This document shows, piece after piece, positions 24,150 to 32,316 of a stretch of DNA of 33,911 nucleotides. Source of the DNA: a bacterium (GTDB taxonomy: Bacteria; Planctomycetota; Planctomycetia; Kolteriales; Kolteriaceae). A program made the position numbers and the translations under genes. How positions within the stretch are numbered: the stretch's first letter is position 1; every line of letters begins with the position of its first letter. The stretch lies in assembly GCA_019748235.1 (NCBI GenBank), contig JAIEPU010000121.1, forward strand, positions 1 through 33,911. The letters run 5' to 3'. The notes beneath the pieces are model-generated. The model did no database searches and was not told where the DNA came from. It worked only from the letters and a program-made list of their open reading frames with translations.

Positions 24150-25499
24150 ATGCTGTTCTCGTTCATAGGTGTACCGTGGTTCCACACCGATCAATTGTCG
24201 TGGATAATGGCGACACTCATTGTGTTCGTCGTTGCCAATATCCTCGCCTTTTCACGGCGTTATCTCGCCGGGGATCGCTTTCGGGGTCGCCATCTGCGTG
24301 ATGTCACCATTCTGGGGGTGACAATACTCATTATGGCTTTCGCGAACCACCTCCTTCTGTTCCTGGCGGCATGGGGGGCCAGCAACTTTATCCTGGTCCG
24401 ATTGATGATTCACAAGCCTCAGTGGCCGGCCGCCCGTTCCGCGGGAACGCTCGCTCTCAAAACGTTCGGGTTGGGACTGTTCTTCCTCGCTTTAGGGTTC
24501 TGGTTCGTCGCCCAAGGAGCGGCGAGCCCCTCGATACAACAGATCAACTCGGCCCCTTCTGAAACAACGTCACCCCAGACGACCGTGGGCTTACTGTTAA
24601 TCGCACTCGCTGCGATGACTCAGTCCGCGGCATGGCCGTTCCATCGATGGCTGATGTCCTCCCTCAACTCTCCGACCCCCGTTTCCGCGCTGATGCATGC
24701 GGGACTTGTCAATGGGGGAGGGTTCCTTCTCACCCGTTTCGCACCGCTTTACCTCCATCAGCCCTTCCTCCTGCATGGAATCTTCATTGTCGGCTTGATC
24801 ACCGCGGTGGTCGGGACCTCTTGGAAGCTCATTCAACCGGACATCAAGCGGATGCTGGCATGTTCAACCATGGGTCAAATGGGATTCATGATCATGCAGT
24901 GCGGCATGGGACTTTTCGCCCCTGCGGTCTCGCACCTTTGCTGGCACGGACTGTTCAAAGCCTACCTGTTTCTGAATGTCGGTTCGGTGGTCCATGAGCA
25001 CCGATCAAACGCCCATCATCACGGATCGAGCACCAAAGCTCTCATGCTTGCGGGATTCGCTGGTTTTGTGGGAGCGGGTGCATTCGCCTCGGTTAGCGGT
25101 TTGGGCGTGAACTTTGAAGACACCAGTTGTCTGATGATCGTTCTCGCATTCATCGCCGGGGCGCAATTAAGCGTCGGCGTAAGCCGATTGCAACCGCTCG
25201 CATGGCAGTTGGCGAGCACCCCCCTACTTGCGGCGCTTGCTGGCAGTCTTTACGGGTTCAGCGTCCGTCTCATCGATACCATTCTCGCTCCGCTACACGT
25301 CATGAAGCCCCAGCCGATCGACGGCATTTACGGGCTCGGGGTCATCTTCATCTGTCTGCTGTGGATGCTGTTTAACGCGAAATCGGCAGCGCGCCTGCGA
25401 TCGACTGAGGCATGGAAGACGCTGTATGTCAGCTCACTGAACGGCAGCCAGCCTCATCCTGCAACGGTGACGGCCAATCGAACCTCTTACCGATTCTGA
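24150..25499 (+). CDS. dabB: DabB, proton-conducting membrane subunit of the DAB inorganic-carbon transporter
   Basis: A 449-residue integral membrane protein of the NuoL/MrpA-like proton-transporter family with about a dozen hydrophobic helices. The family core is visible in AAWPFHRWLMSSLNSPTPVS followed by ALMHAGLVNGGGFLL, then KRMLACSTMGQMGFM and HGLFKAYLFLNVGS. At about 450 residues it fits DabB better than full complex I subunits, and the next gene is dabA, which settles the assignment. Known DAB complexes use ion flow through DabB to drive CO2 hydration in DabA and so trap bicarbonate. ATG 24150 is chosen over ATG 24120 because a near-perfect AAGGGAGGTGA lies five bases upstream of it. 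The gene is the first of the operon and is divergent from a LysR gene. Confidence 0.92.
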   Translation: MLFSFIGVPWFHTDQLSWIMATLIVFVVANILAFSRRYLAGDRFRGRHLRDVTILGVTILIMAFANHLLLFLAAWGASNFILVRLMIHKPQWPAARSAGTLALKTFGLGLFFLALGFWFVAQGAASPSIQQINSAPSETTSPQTTVGLLLIALAAMTQSAAWPFHRWLMSSLNSPTPVSALMHAGLVNGGGFLLTRFAPLYLHQPFLLHGIFIVGLITAVVGTSWKLIQPDIKRMLACSTMGQMGFMIMQCGMGLFAPAVSHLCWHGLFKAYLFLNVGSVVHEHRSNAHHHGSSTKALMLAGFAGFVGAGAFASVSGLGVNFEDTSCLMIVLAFIAGAQLSVGVSRLQPLAWQLASTPLLAALAGSLYGFSVRLIDTILAPLHVMKPQPIDGIYGLGVIFICLLWMLFNAKSAARLRSTEAWKTLYVSSLNGSQPHPATVTANRTSYRF

Positions 25500-25510
25500 A
25501 AGGAGATCTG

Positions 25511-27739
25511 ATGAGCGTTGTAGAGCAACTTTTGCCTTCAAACCGGTACTTGGAATCCTTTGAAATGCCCGACATCAATCAGCTTGTTTCGAACGCATCA
25601 GACGTCATTGCCCCTGTGTGGCCTCTGAAGACATTTATTGCGGTCAATCCGCTACAGGGACTCGAAAATCTACCCTTTGAAACAGCTGTCATTCGATCTC
25701 ACCACTATCGGACAGCTAACGAGGATGGAAATTCTGGGCGAGAATCGGTCAATCGGGAAATGATCAAATGGTGCTCCGTCTTCTTCGATCAGGGGCAAGC
25801 CACCATCCCGATGCCGCATCGAGAGCAAGGTCTCTATCACGCTTTCGTTCAATTAGCCAGCTATGACAGTCGACTCCTTCAAGAAAGTGGCTCGAAAGTG
25901 TTCCTCGAGGCCCTCCCCTCTTCCGCCGAGGAAGCAATCTTGCAATGTCTGGAGGAGCTGAAAGTCCCGAATGCGGACTGGGAGGATTTTATTCGTCAGT
26001 CATTCGCCGCTTTGCCGGGATGGTCCGGATATGTGAAGTGGCGTGAGCACTGGCAGAATCCGTCCGAGTCTCGAATTTGTCCCTCTTCACTCATCGATTA
26101 CGTAGCGGTGCGACTAGTGCTGACCCGACTCCTCTGGCCCGATGCTGCAGAGTCGATCGATGTCCCTGTCAAAGTCCCCTCCTACCTTCGGGAGTTGCCG
26201 ATCGCGGAGAAGCAATTTCGAGAAGAACTGCTTCGTCATATCCTTCTCCAAGTTGAACGAATCAAAGACTGCGAACAGCAGCGGCCAGATGCGCAGCTCG
26301 TCTTTTGCATCGACGTTCGCTCGGAGCCCTTTCGAAAGTCAATTGAAGCACAGGGTAACTACAAAACGCTAGGTTTCGCCGGTTTCTTCGGACTCCCGAT
26401 CCGCGTCTCATGTCTTGGGCACGAACACTCCCATGACTCATGCCCAGTATTGCTGAAGCCCGCTCACGAAGTCTCGGAAATCCCATTCGACGTCGACTCA
26501 CCCATGGTTCGACGAAATCGACTTGGCCTACGTGTGAACAAACTGAAAACATCTCTTTACCAGTGGTTGAAGTACAACTTTGCGACGCCGTTCGCCCTTG
26601 TCGAAATGGTGGGGCCTTGGCTTGGACTTCGAATGTTCGCGAAAACATATGCACCTTCACTCCTCAAGCAGGCAATCGAACCGATTCGACAGAATCTAAT
26701 TCCCGAGATCGACGCGATTCCTGACTTGGCTTCCATCTCCTGGGAAAAGCAGGCCGATTACGGCGAATCCGCGCTTCGCATGATGGGTTTGACGAATGAT
26801 CTTGCCCCACTAGTTGTTCTGTGCGGCCACGGAAGTACTACGAACAATAACGCGTTCGCCTCCGCACTCGACTGTGGAGCATGCGGCGGAAATCATGGAG
26901 GAAGTAATGCCCGAGCCCTCGCCGCCATTCTCAATAGTCCGCGGATCCGACTCATTTTGGCAGAGCGTGGCCTCACCATCCCCGAAGATACTCTCTTCCT
27001 TGCGGCAGAGCATAATACCACAACAGACGAGGTATCGATCTTCGGAGCTTGTGCGTCTCCCGATCATCAGTCAGCCATCAATAATCTGCGCCGGGATCTC
27101 GCATACGCTCGATCTGTGAATGCATCTCATCGATGCAAGACATTCGACCTGCCTCTCCATCGAGATCCTGTTGCCGCCACAAAGGAACGGAGCATCGATT
27201 GGGCGCAGCCTCGGCCCGAGTGGGGTCTCGCACGGAACGCGGCCTTCATCGTCGGACCTCGAGATCTCACTGATCAGATCGATCTTGAAGGACGCTGTTT
27301 TCTTCACTCCTATGACTGGTCGAGCGATGACGAGGGTCGATACCTTACAACGATCTTGACAGCGCCAATGGTGGTGGCTCAGTGGATCAACAGCCAATAT
27401 CTTTTCTCAACACTCGACAACGTCGCTTATGGCGCGGGAAGCAAGGTGACAAAAAACATTGTCGGCAAAATGGGAGTGATGCAGGGGAACGCAAGTGACC
27501 TCATGCACGGCCTACCTTTGCAATCCGTCTACTCTTCGGATGATGACCGGCATCACGAACCGCTACGACTGTTGACGGTCGTCTATTCACCGCGACATCG
27601 AGTTCAATCCATCATTGATGCGCAGCCTGTGCTTCAGAAGCTGTTATTCAACGGTTGGGTTTCGATGGTCGTGATCGATCCAACCGATCGGAATGCTCAC
27701 CTTCTCGAAAGGGATGGAACATGGCAGCGGGTGAACTAG
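25511..27739 (+). CDS. dabA: DabA (DUF2309), zinc-dependent carbonic-anhydrase-like subunit of the DAB transporter
   Basis: A 742-residue cytoplasmic protein. The N-terminus carries the family motif IAPVWPLKTFIAVNPLQGLE. Zinc-site residues known for DabA are all present: Cys266 and Asp268 in FCIDVRSE, His440 in CGHGS, and Cys455 in DCGACGG; the His-to-Cys spacing of 15 equals that in the Halothiobacillus protein. DabA resembles a beta-carbonic anhydrase and hydrates CO2 when coupled to DabB. The frame is open upstream to 25412, but ATG 25511 is preceded by AAAGGAG eight bases away and begins 11 bases after dabB. Its 3' end overlaps the next gene by 19 bases. Confidence 0.94.
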   Translation: MSVVEQLLPSNRYLESFEMPDINQLVSNASDVIAPVWPLKTFIAVNPLQGLENLPFETAVIRSHHYRTANEDGNSGRESVNREMIKWCSVFFDQGQATIPMPHREQGLYHAFVQLASYDSRLLQESGSKVFLEALPSSAEEAILQCLEELKVPNADWEDFIRQSFAALPGWSGYVKWREHWQNPSESRICPSSLIDYVAVRLVLTRLLWPDAAESIDVPVKVPSYLRELPIAEKQFREELLRHILLQVERIKDCEQQRPDAQLVFCIDVRSEPFRKSIEAQGNYKTLGFAGFFGLPIRVSCLGHEHSHDSCPVLLKPAHEVSEIPFDVDSPMVRRNRLGLRVNKLKTSLYQWLKYNFATPFALVEMVGPWLGLRMFAKTYAPSLLKQAIEPIRQNLIPEIDAIPDLASISWEKQADYGESALRMMGLTNDLAPLVVLCGHGSTTNNNAFASALDCGACGGNHGGSNARALAAILNSPRIRLILAERGLTIPEDTLFLAAEHNTTTDEVSIFGACASPDHQSAINNLRRDLAYARSVNASHRCKTFDLPLHRDPVAATKERSIDWAQPRPEWGLARNAAFIVGPRDLTDQIDLEGRCFLHSYDWSSDDEGRYLTTILTAPMVVAQWINSQYLFSTLDNVAYGAGSKVTKNIVGKMGVMQGNASDLMHGLPLQSVYSSDDDRHHEPLRLLTVVYSPRHRVQSIIDAQPVLQKLLFNGWVSMVVIDPTDRNAHLLERDGTWQRVN

Positions 27740-28422
27740 CTCCAAACTCACCGTATGCCGGAAAAGTTGTTATCCTCAATAGCAATGAAGCGAAGTCAAT
27801 CGCCATAGGTCCTCCACTTTGGGAAAGACTTCGCATGTCGACCCTCGAATATGTTTCGAATTGGGGCGAAGACAATTCATCGATACATGACATTTATCGA
27901 GAAGAGAACTTGGTCTCACTCGCTCGTCAGCAATGCGAGGTCGTCATCGAGAGGCTGGGAACTAAGGCAGAGTACATCATCTCCACAGCGGGAGCGATTC
28001 TTCAAGATTCGACGATGTCATTTCCCCGACGACACGTGGAAGTCCTTTACTTCATCGATCGGCCACATGGGTTCCACCTACACCTGTCGCGATCAAGTAC
28101 GATGACCAACTACGAGCGAGGGGAAATGAATTCTTTGGAGGATCTATTTGCCTTTGCCAAGCGAGTACAATTTCCATCTCAATCCTTACTCATAGGACCG
28201 AATGGCTGCTCGAATGTCGATGCCTCTCACCTGCAAGTTAATCATTACGATGACCTTGTCGGAGCTTTCATCGCTTCGATGAGATTATCTCCAGTCCAAT
28301 CAGTTTGGGTCGAAACGGATATGCGTGCTTGGGCAAGCCCTTCGCGGATGCAAGTAATACGAGAACTCAGTGCCTCACTCGCATCACAGCTTTCGAAGTT
28401 AGCGATACCGAGCGAAATATGA
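27721..28422 (+). CDS. Hypothetical third gene of the dab operon
   Basis: A 233-residue soluble protein that starts at ATG 27721 inside the last 19 bases of dabA, with AAAGGGATGG just upstream. I do not recognise a family. The sequence has a balanced composition and clear alternation of helix and strand: ARQQCEVVIERLGTKAEYII, then RRHVEVLYFIDRPHGFHLHL, then LSPVQSVWVETDMRAW and a final helix. There is no signal peptide, membrane helix, zinc motif or nucleotide-binding loop. The overlap argues strongly for co-translation with DabA, so it may be an accessory or regulatory factor of carbon uptake (inference). Confidence 0.78.
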   Translation: MAAGELAPNSPYAGKVVILNSNEAKSIAIGPPLWERLRMSTLEYVSNWGEDNSSIHDIYREENLVSLARQQCEVVIERLGTKAEYIISTAGAILQDSTMSFPRRHVEVLYFIDRPHGFHLHLSRSSTMTNYERGEMNSLEDLFAFAKRVQFPSQSLLIGPNGCSNVDASHLQVNHYDDLVGAFIASMRLSPVQSVWVETDMRAWASPSRMQVIRELSASLASQLSKLAIPSEI

Positions 28423-28499
28423 CCGGCACTGCCGCTGCAAGAGATGGCATGGCTCGATGGTTGGAACGTTTTTATTGAAACAAAATCATCCATCAGTCT

Positions 28500-30287
28500 C
28501 TACGTCAGAACTTGAATCGTTGGTCTCCCTGATGTCATTCCAAAGCGTATCGATTCAAGCTTTCCGTCCCATTCCGGCTCGCGGACTCCCCCGATGACAA
28601 GGAACTCGATTTCCAATTGGTCAGCTCCAAAACTAGCGATTCCCAATCCATATCCTTGGCTGTTCGCATGAACAAAATGGGGGGAGCTTTCGCGAAGATT
28701 ATCGTCCAGTTGCGCCGAAAGTTCGGCGAATCCTGACTTTGCAAGGAGTGGTTGCGACGCCGTAATCGCATCAACCTGCTCTTGAAGAGAAATAGAACTG
28801 ATCCCGGCAACCGTGAACTCCGCTCCGATGACGGATGAGTTTAAATCACCCCATTCACTCCTAATCTCTGCCGCATAAAAGCCATGCAAGTCTCCCGACA
28901 ACACCACAAGATTGCTGACCTCTGACAACTCTCGAAGAATCTGATTTCTTTCAGAAGGAAAACCATCCCACTGATCGGTTTTGAAGTAGAACACGTTGCG
29001 AAATGCGGGTGGCGCGTGTTTTTGTTGTCGTAGGTCGAGAATAAACGGCGATACCATCAGCGCGCTCGCCCACACTTTCCAAGTCGCATCCGATCCTCTG
29101 GCGGACTCGATCAGCCAGTCCCGCTGCTGATGACCTAGCATCGTTCGAGGTGACTTTGCCTCGAGTTCATCAAATACCGACTTCACGCACATGGTGCGTG
29201 AACCGAGCGGAGAAAAAGGAAGGAGTTTGCCGACGCGCGGATTAAGCGGTCCCTCCGGCACTAAGTGATCGTCGCGATAGTACCGTTCGTCTGTAAGGAA
29301 GACATCGAGATGTTTGCCCCATCGCATTTTCCGCCATGTAACGATGTCGTCCGGAAATCCTCGATCGGCGTGATAGTCAACATCGATGGGTAGATATTCG
29401 AACCAAGCTCTGGTGGCCGCTTGTCGTCGTGTGGGATCTTTCTCGCTTCCCTTCTTGTCATTGAAATCGACGGCATGATCTTGCCAGGCATCGTTCGCAT
29501 GCTCGTGATCGTCCCAAATGATCACGAAGGGACAGAGGCGGTGGATTTCTCGGAGATTCTTGTCCGATCGCGCAGTGCGGTACAGCTCTCGATAATCGGC
29601 CAGCGTATGAGCTGCTATAATCCCCTCATCAGCATCGATTACAAGTCCGTCGGGTAATTTGATCGAACGACCTGGTTGCGGTTCCTGTAACTGAGGATAG
29701 CGCTCATACTCGTAAATGTAATCACCCAAGAATAAAACGAAATCAATCTCTTCCGCGCGCTCCGCCAGGACCCGCCAAGCATGAAACCATCGACCGATGT
29801 AGTCCTGACATGACGCAAATGCGATCTTCGTCGGATGGTCATCATCAGGAAGGGGCGCGGTCCGAGTTCGCCCGATGGGGGAACTGACATCGTTCGCCTG
29901 GAATCGGTACCAATAACGTCGGTTCGGCTCCAGTCCCTCGAGACGGATTCGAATCGTGAAGTCTGAATCAGGAGAAGCAGTCACCTTTCCATGGCGGACG
30001 ATATCGTCAAACGACATCGATTCCGCCACTTGAAAGCGAACTTCTAGAGGAGCAGTCGACGGCGTTCGGGTCCATAACAGAAAGCCATCTGGTCGCGGAT
30101 CTCCTGAACCAACCCCTTGAGGAAACATCTTGTCGGACTCTGCCTCCTCTGACTCGGGAAATGGAGTCGAAACGGATGCGTCATCTGCCAAGACATTTTT
30201 CCATGGGAGAAGCGAGCCAGCCGTGACGGTCCCTAAAGCCACCGATTTCACGAAGTCACGTCGGTCAAGGGAATTCTTCCGAGCCAT
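28500..30287 (-). CDS. phoD: PhoD-family alkaline phosphatase/phosphodiesterase, Tat-exported
   Basis: A 595-residue PhoD-type enzyme. The N-terminus has a twin-arginine signal (DRRDFVK at residues 8-14, then a mildly hydrophobic stretch and cleavage near VLADD). A PhoD N-terminal beta domain follows (FPQGVGSGDPRPDGFLLWTR). The metallophosphoesterase domain shows FASCQD, FLGDYIYEYE, WDDHEHANDAW and SGDLHGF, which supply the metal ligands. Characterised PhoD enzymes bind Fe and Ca and release phosphate from phosphomono- and diesters. GGGA lies about eight bases before ATG 30287. It is convergent with the dab operon across about 80 bases. I see no Pho box I would defend. Confidence 0.92.
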   Translation of the reverse strand: MARKNSLDRRDFVKSVALGTVTAGSLLPWKNVLADDASVSTPFPESEEAESDKMFPQGVGSGDPRPDGFLLWTRTPSTAPLEVRFQVAESMSFDDIVRHGKVTASPDSDFTIRIRLEGLEPNRRYWYRFQANDVSSPIGRTRTAPLPDDDHPTKIAFASCQDYIGRWFHAWRVLAERAEEIDFVLFLGDYIYEYERYPQLQEPQPGRSIKLPDGLVIDADEGIIAAHTLADYRELYRTARSDKNLREIHRLCPFVIIWDDHEHANDAWQDHAVDFNDKKGSEKDPTRRQAATRAWFEYLPIDVDYHADRGFPDDIVTWRKMRWGKHLDVFLTDERYYRDDHLVPEGPLNPRVGKLLPFSPLGSRTMCVKSVFDELEAKSPRTMLGHQQRDWLIESARGSDATWKVWASALMVSPFILDLRQQKHAPPAFRNVFYFKTDQWDGFPSERNQILRELSEVSNLVVLSGDLHGFYAAEIRSEWGDLNSSVIGAEFTVAGISSISLQEQVDAITASQPLLAKSGFAELSAQLDDNLRESSPHFVHANSQGYGLGIASFGADQLEIEFLVIGGVREPEWDGKLESIRFGMTSGRPTIQVLT

Positions 30288-30323
30288 TGATGTGTCCCGA
30301 TTCCAAGAAGTGCGACATGCCGC

Positions 30324-30626
30324 TCAATGATTGACGCGTTCGAGAGAGAAATGTGTCGCCCTCATTGTAAGTGAGAATCGTGACCCCAACAGCGACGAAT
30401 CAGAGATTTCAACGTGGGTGCTTAGCCCGACGGCCTCGACAGCTCGATGAATTACTTCGATCCGGGCGGTCACGCCGAAGTCGGTCTGACAGCGCCGTGA
30501 CCACTCGGTTTTGTGATCTGCTTGATCGTCCTTCTCCCGGAATCGTGGACGGCAAACCATCGTTCCACCATCCAAAAGCGTGCAACGAATTGCCGGGGCG
30601 TTATACATCGCAAAGACTGTTAGCAT
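30324..30626 (-). CDS. Doubtful small ORF upstream of the PhoD gene
   Basis: A 100-residue frame ending 36 bases before the phosphatase start on the same strand. It begins MLTVFAMYNAPAIRCTLLDGG and is hydrophilic with a mixed composition. It has no recognisable domain and no ribosome binding site before either possible ATG (30626, 30608). The plus-strand frame over the same area (30371-30868) is Arg/Ser-rich and looks like a shadow. The remainder of 30288-30819 holds nothing else I can identify. Confidence 0.28.
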   Translation of the reverse strand: MLTVFAMYNAPAIRCTLLDGGTMVCRPRFREKDDQADHKTEWSRRCQTDFGVTARIEVIHRAVEAVGLSTHVEISDSSLLGSRFSLTMRATHFSLERVNH

Positions 30627-30819
30627 TACTGCAGGGAGTTGATGGGCGACATTTCAAAAATACCCCCCTATCGATAGACCTCGGTTTGCCGATCGAGTCA
30701 CCAATCGACCACTGTCAATCGTGTCCCGCTACCATCACGCAGTGGCGCAACATTTGCGGCCATTGCGACCGGGTCGCTTCGAGGAAATGTCCAACCATTA
30801 ACCTTAGGATGGTGGTCTC

Positions 30820-31338
30820 ATGCGGCGAGATGGCTTTATTCGTCAGGGTGACGATGGCGCAGTTCTAACCCACTGCATCCGTTCAGGTCTTTCCGCGACG
30901 GCGGCGACAACTTTGGCTGCCGCTGTTTGTGGAAAAATAGAGACGGGCAGTGCGATGATGCCCATCAACGCAGTCAGCCATATCCTGTGGGGAGATGAGG
31001 CTTCAGATCAAGACGATGCATCCCTACGTTACACGATTACGGGACTTTTGCTCAATTCGGCGGCCGTGACGAGTTGGGCAGCCGTTCACGACACATTATT
31101 GAGGCGACGTCGAAGAAATGGTCTCAGCTTAATCGAGGCTATGCTCGGCGGGGTCTGCGTGTCCGGTTTAGCATTCTTTACAGACTATTTCTTCGTCCCC
31201 AAACGATTCACTCCCGGATTCGAAAAGTGTCTCTCCAATTCATCTCTTTTCGTGATTTATGCCGCGTTGGCAGCCGGTCTAGGAGCTAACGATGTTTTGA
31301 ACGTGTTGACAACCAGCAAGCAAACAACCCGCTTGTAA
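30820..31338 (+). CDS. Integral membrane protein of an uncharacterised family
   Basis: A 172-residue protein with about four hydrophobic segments (ATAATTLAAAVCG; TGLLLNSAAVTSWAAVH; AMLGGVCVSGLAFFTDYFF; SLFVIYAALAAGLGAN). The stretch GSAMMPINAVSHILWGDEA and later DYFFVPKRFTPGFEKCLS match a pattern I recall from unnamed membrane proteins in proteobacteria, where the same two motifs occur in this order. No function is known to me. ATG 30820 has a modest TTAGGATGG upstream. The next gene starts 12 bases after its stop, so the two are probably co-transcribed. Confidence 0.78.
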   Translation: MRRDGFIRQGDDGAVLTHCIRSGLSATAATTLAAAVCGKIETGSAMMPINAVSHILWGDEASDQDDASLRYTITGLLLNSAAVTSWAAVHDTLLRRRRRNGLSLIEAMLGGVCVSGLAFFTDYFFVPKRFTPGFEKCLSNSSLFVIYAALAAGLGANDVLNVLTTSKQTTRL

Positions 31339-31350
31339 TAGGAGGTATCC

Positions 31351-31884
31351 GTGGACTCGATTAACGAATCACAGCCGGAAGAAAATCGCCGCGATTTGGT
31401 AGGAGACGCGGCACTTCAAACGATCAAGCGTATTGTCGAACGAGCGGAAAATTGTTTCTTTTGCACGTCCTGCGAAGATGGCTCGTGCGTTGCTCGTCCG
31501 ATGAACGTAAGGCAGATGGACGATGAGGGGAATCTCTGGTTCCTTAGCGCGGATGATAGCCACAAGAATGAGGAATTGACCCGGCATAATGCGGTGCGGC
31601 TTTACTTTCAGGGGTCAAAGAACTCCGACTTCCTTCTCATGGATGGCACGGCCACCGTTTCGAAAGATCGAAAGAAAATTGAGGAACTGTGGGAGCCCAT
31701 CCTCCGAACTTGGTTTACGAAGGGAGTCGATGACCCTCGAATTACCGTCATCAAGGTTACACCAACAAGCGGCTATTACTGGGGAACGAAACATGGGAAC
31801 CTGGTCGCGGGGATAAAAATGTTGATTGGCGCCGCGATCGGACAAACGCTCGACGATTCGATGGAAGGAACTCTTGAGGTATAG
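31351..31884 (+). CDS. Pyridoxamine 5'-phosphate oxidase-fold protein (general stress protein 26-like)
   Basis: A 177-residue flavin-binding split-barrel protein. Typical segments are NCFFCTSCEDGSCVARPMNV, then GNLWFLSADDSHKNEEL, VRLYFQGSKNSDFLLMDGTA and ITVIKVTPTSGYYW, which match the stress-protein 26 branch rather than true PdxH, because PLP-oxidase active-site segments are missing. Members bind FMN, FAD or F420; the reaction is unknown. The start is GTG 31351, supported by GGAGG at 31341-31345. It lies 12 bases after the membrane protein gene. Confidence 0.88.
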   Translation: MDSINESQPEENRRDLVGDAALQTIKRIVERAENCFFCTSCEDGSCVARPMNVRQMDDEGNLWFLSADDSHKNEELTRHNAVRLYFQGSKNSDFLLMDGTATVSKDRKKIEELWEPILRTWFTKGVDDPRITVIKVTPTSGYYWGTKHGNLVAGIKMLIGAAIGQTLDDSMEGTLEV

Positions 31885-31935
31885 TTCTCAACTTTTGAAC
31901 GCAGAGGGGGAACATGGCAAGCATTCCAAACGCTA

Positions 31936-32073
31936 CTAATCCTCGGTTTGTTTACCCTCGATTTTAGAACGATCGATTTTCGGCGCCGACAAGAGCTTCA
32001 CCGTATAGCCATGGGAAAGCAAGGCGTGCGTCTCATCGAGCACTGCAAACGTTCGTCATCACCCACCTATCTC
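31936..32073 (-). pseudogene. Probable remnant of a response-regulator receiver domain
   Basis: On the minus strand one frame reads VGDDERLQ (about 32061-32040) and an overlapping frame continues AVLDETHALLSHGYTVKLL, ending at a stop at 31936-31938. Joined by a frameshift these resemble the acidic pocket and first helix-strand of a receiver domain (DDE..., then VL-E-L--HGY-V). No intact start or upstream strand is present and the domain stops before the phosphorylation Asp. This is a short, weak match, so it is given as a possible gene fragment only. A plus-strand 17-codon frame with AGAGGGGG before ATG 31914 overlaps its end. Confidence 0.28.
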
Positions 32074-32135
32074 GCGAAAAAAGGGGCTACCCCCCAAAAA
32101 ACTGACATCAGCGAATAAGAGGAGTTGAATTAACA

Positions 32136-32156
32136 ATGCGCCGACAGACACGCTAG
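32136..32156 (+). CDS. Possible six-codon leader ORF
   Basis: ATG 32136 opens a MRRQTR frame ending at TAG 32154-32156, with AAGAGGAG at 32117-32124 upstream. One base separates its stop from the ATG of the 47-residue ORF. It could be a leader peptide that couples translation, or chance. Confidence 0.2.
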   Translation: MRRQTR

Positions 32157-32157
32157 T

Positions 32158-32301
32158 ATGATCCCTGAGACGGCACTAATTTTGCTGTGTGGCGAGGTCG
32201 ATGAACTTCCGGCCCTCGCCCAACGATTTGAAGTTTCGCGTCGACAGTGCGGGACGTCGGAACAAACGTACGGAAATTGGCCCTTATTCATCGATTTGTA
32301 A
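32158..32301 (+). CDS. Small ORF (47 residues) upstream of the KaiC-like gene
   Basis: The frame begins MIPETALILLCGEVDELPAL and ends NWPLFIDL, 15 bases before the KaiC-like start. Its composition is protein-like, with a hydrophobic start and amphipathic middle. It has no ribosome binding site of its own; AAGAGGAG lies 34 bases upstream and also serves the preceding six-codon frame. I do not recognise it. It could be a small partner of the KaiC-like protein or the remains of a larger gene. Confidence 0.35.
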   Translation: MIPETALILLCGEVDELPALAQRFEVSRRQCGTSEQTYGNWPLFIDL

Positions 32302-32316
32302 AAGGGACAAATAAAC

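Noticed and set aside
30371-30868. 165-codon plus-strand frame upstream of the membrane protein
   Set aside because: Arg/Ser-rich, no ribosome binding site, and it overlaps the start of the better supported gene at 30820.
32083-32093. GGGG-CTA-CCCC hairpin beside A-runs, possible minus-strand terminator
   Set aside because: Stem of only four bases and no clear minus-strand gene upstream of it; not enough to call.
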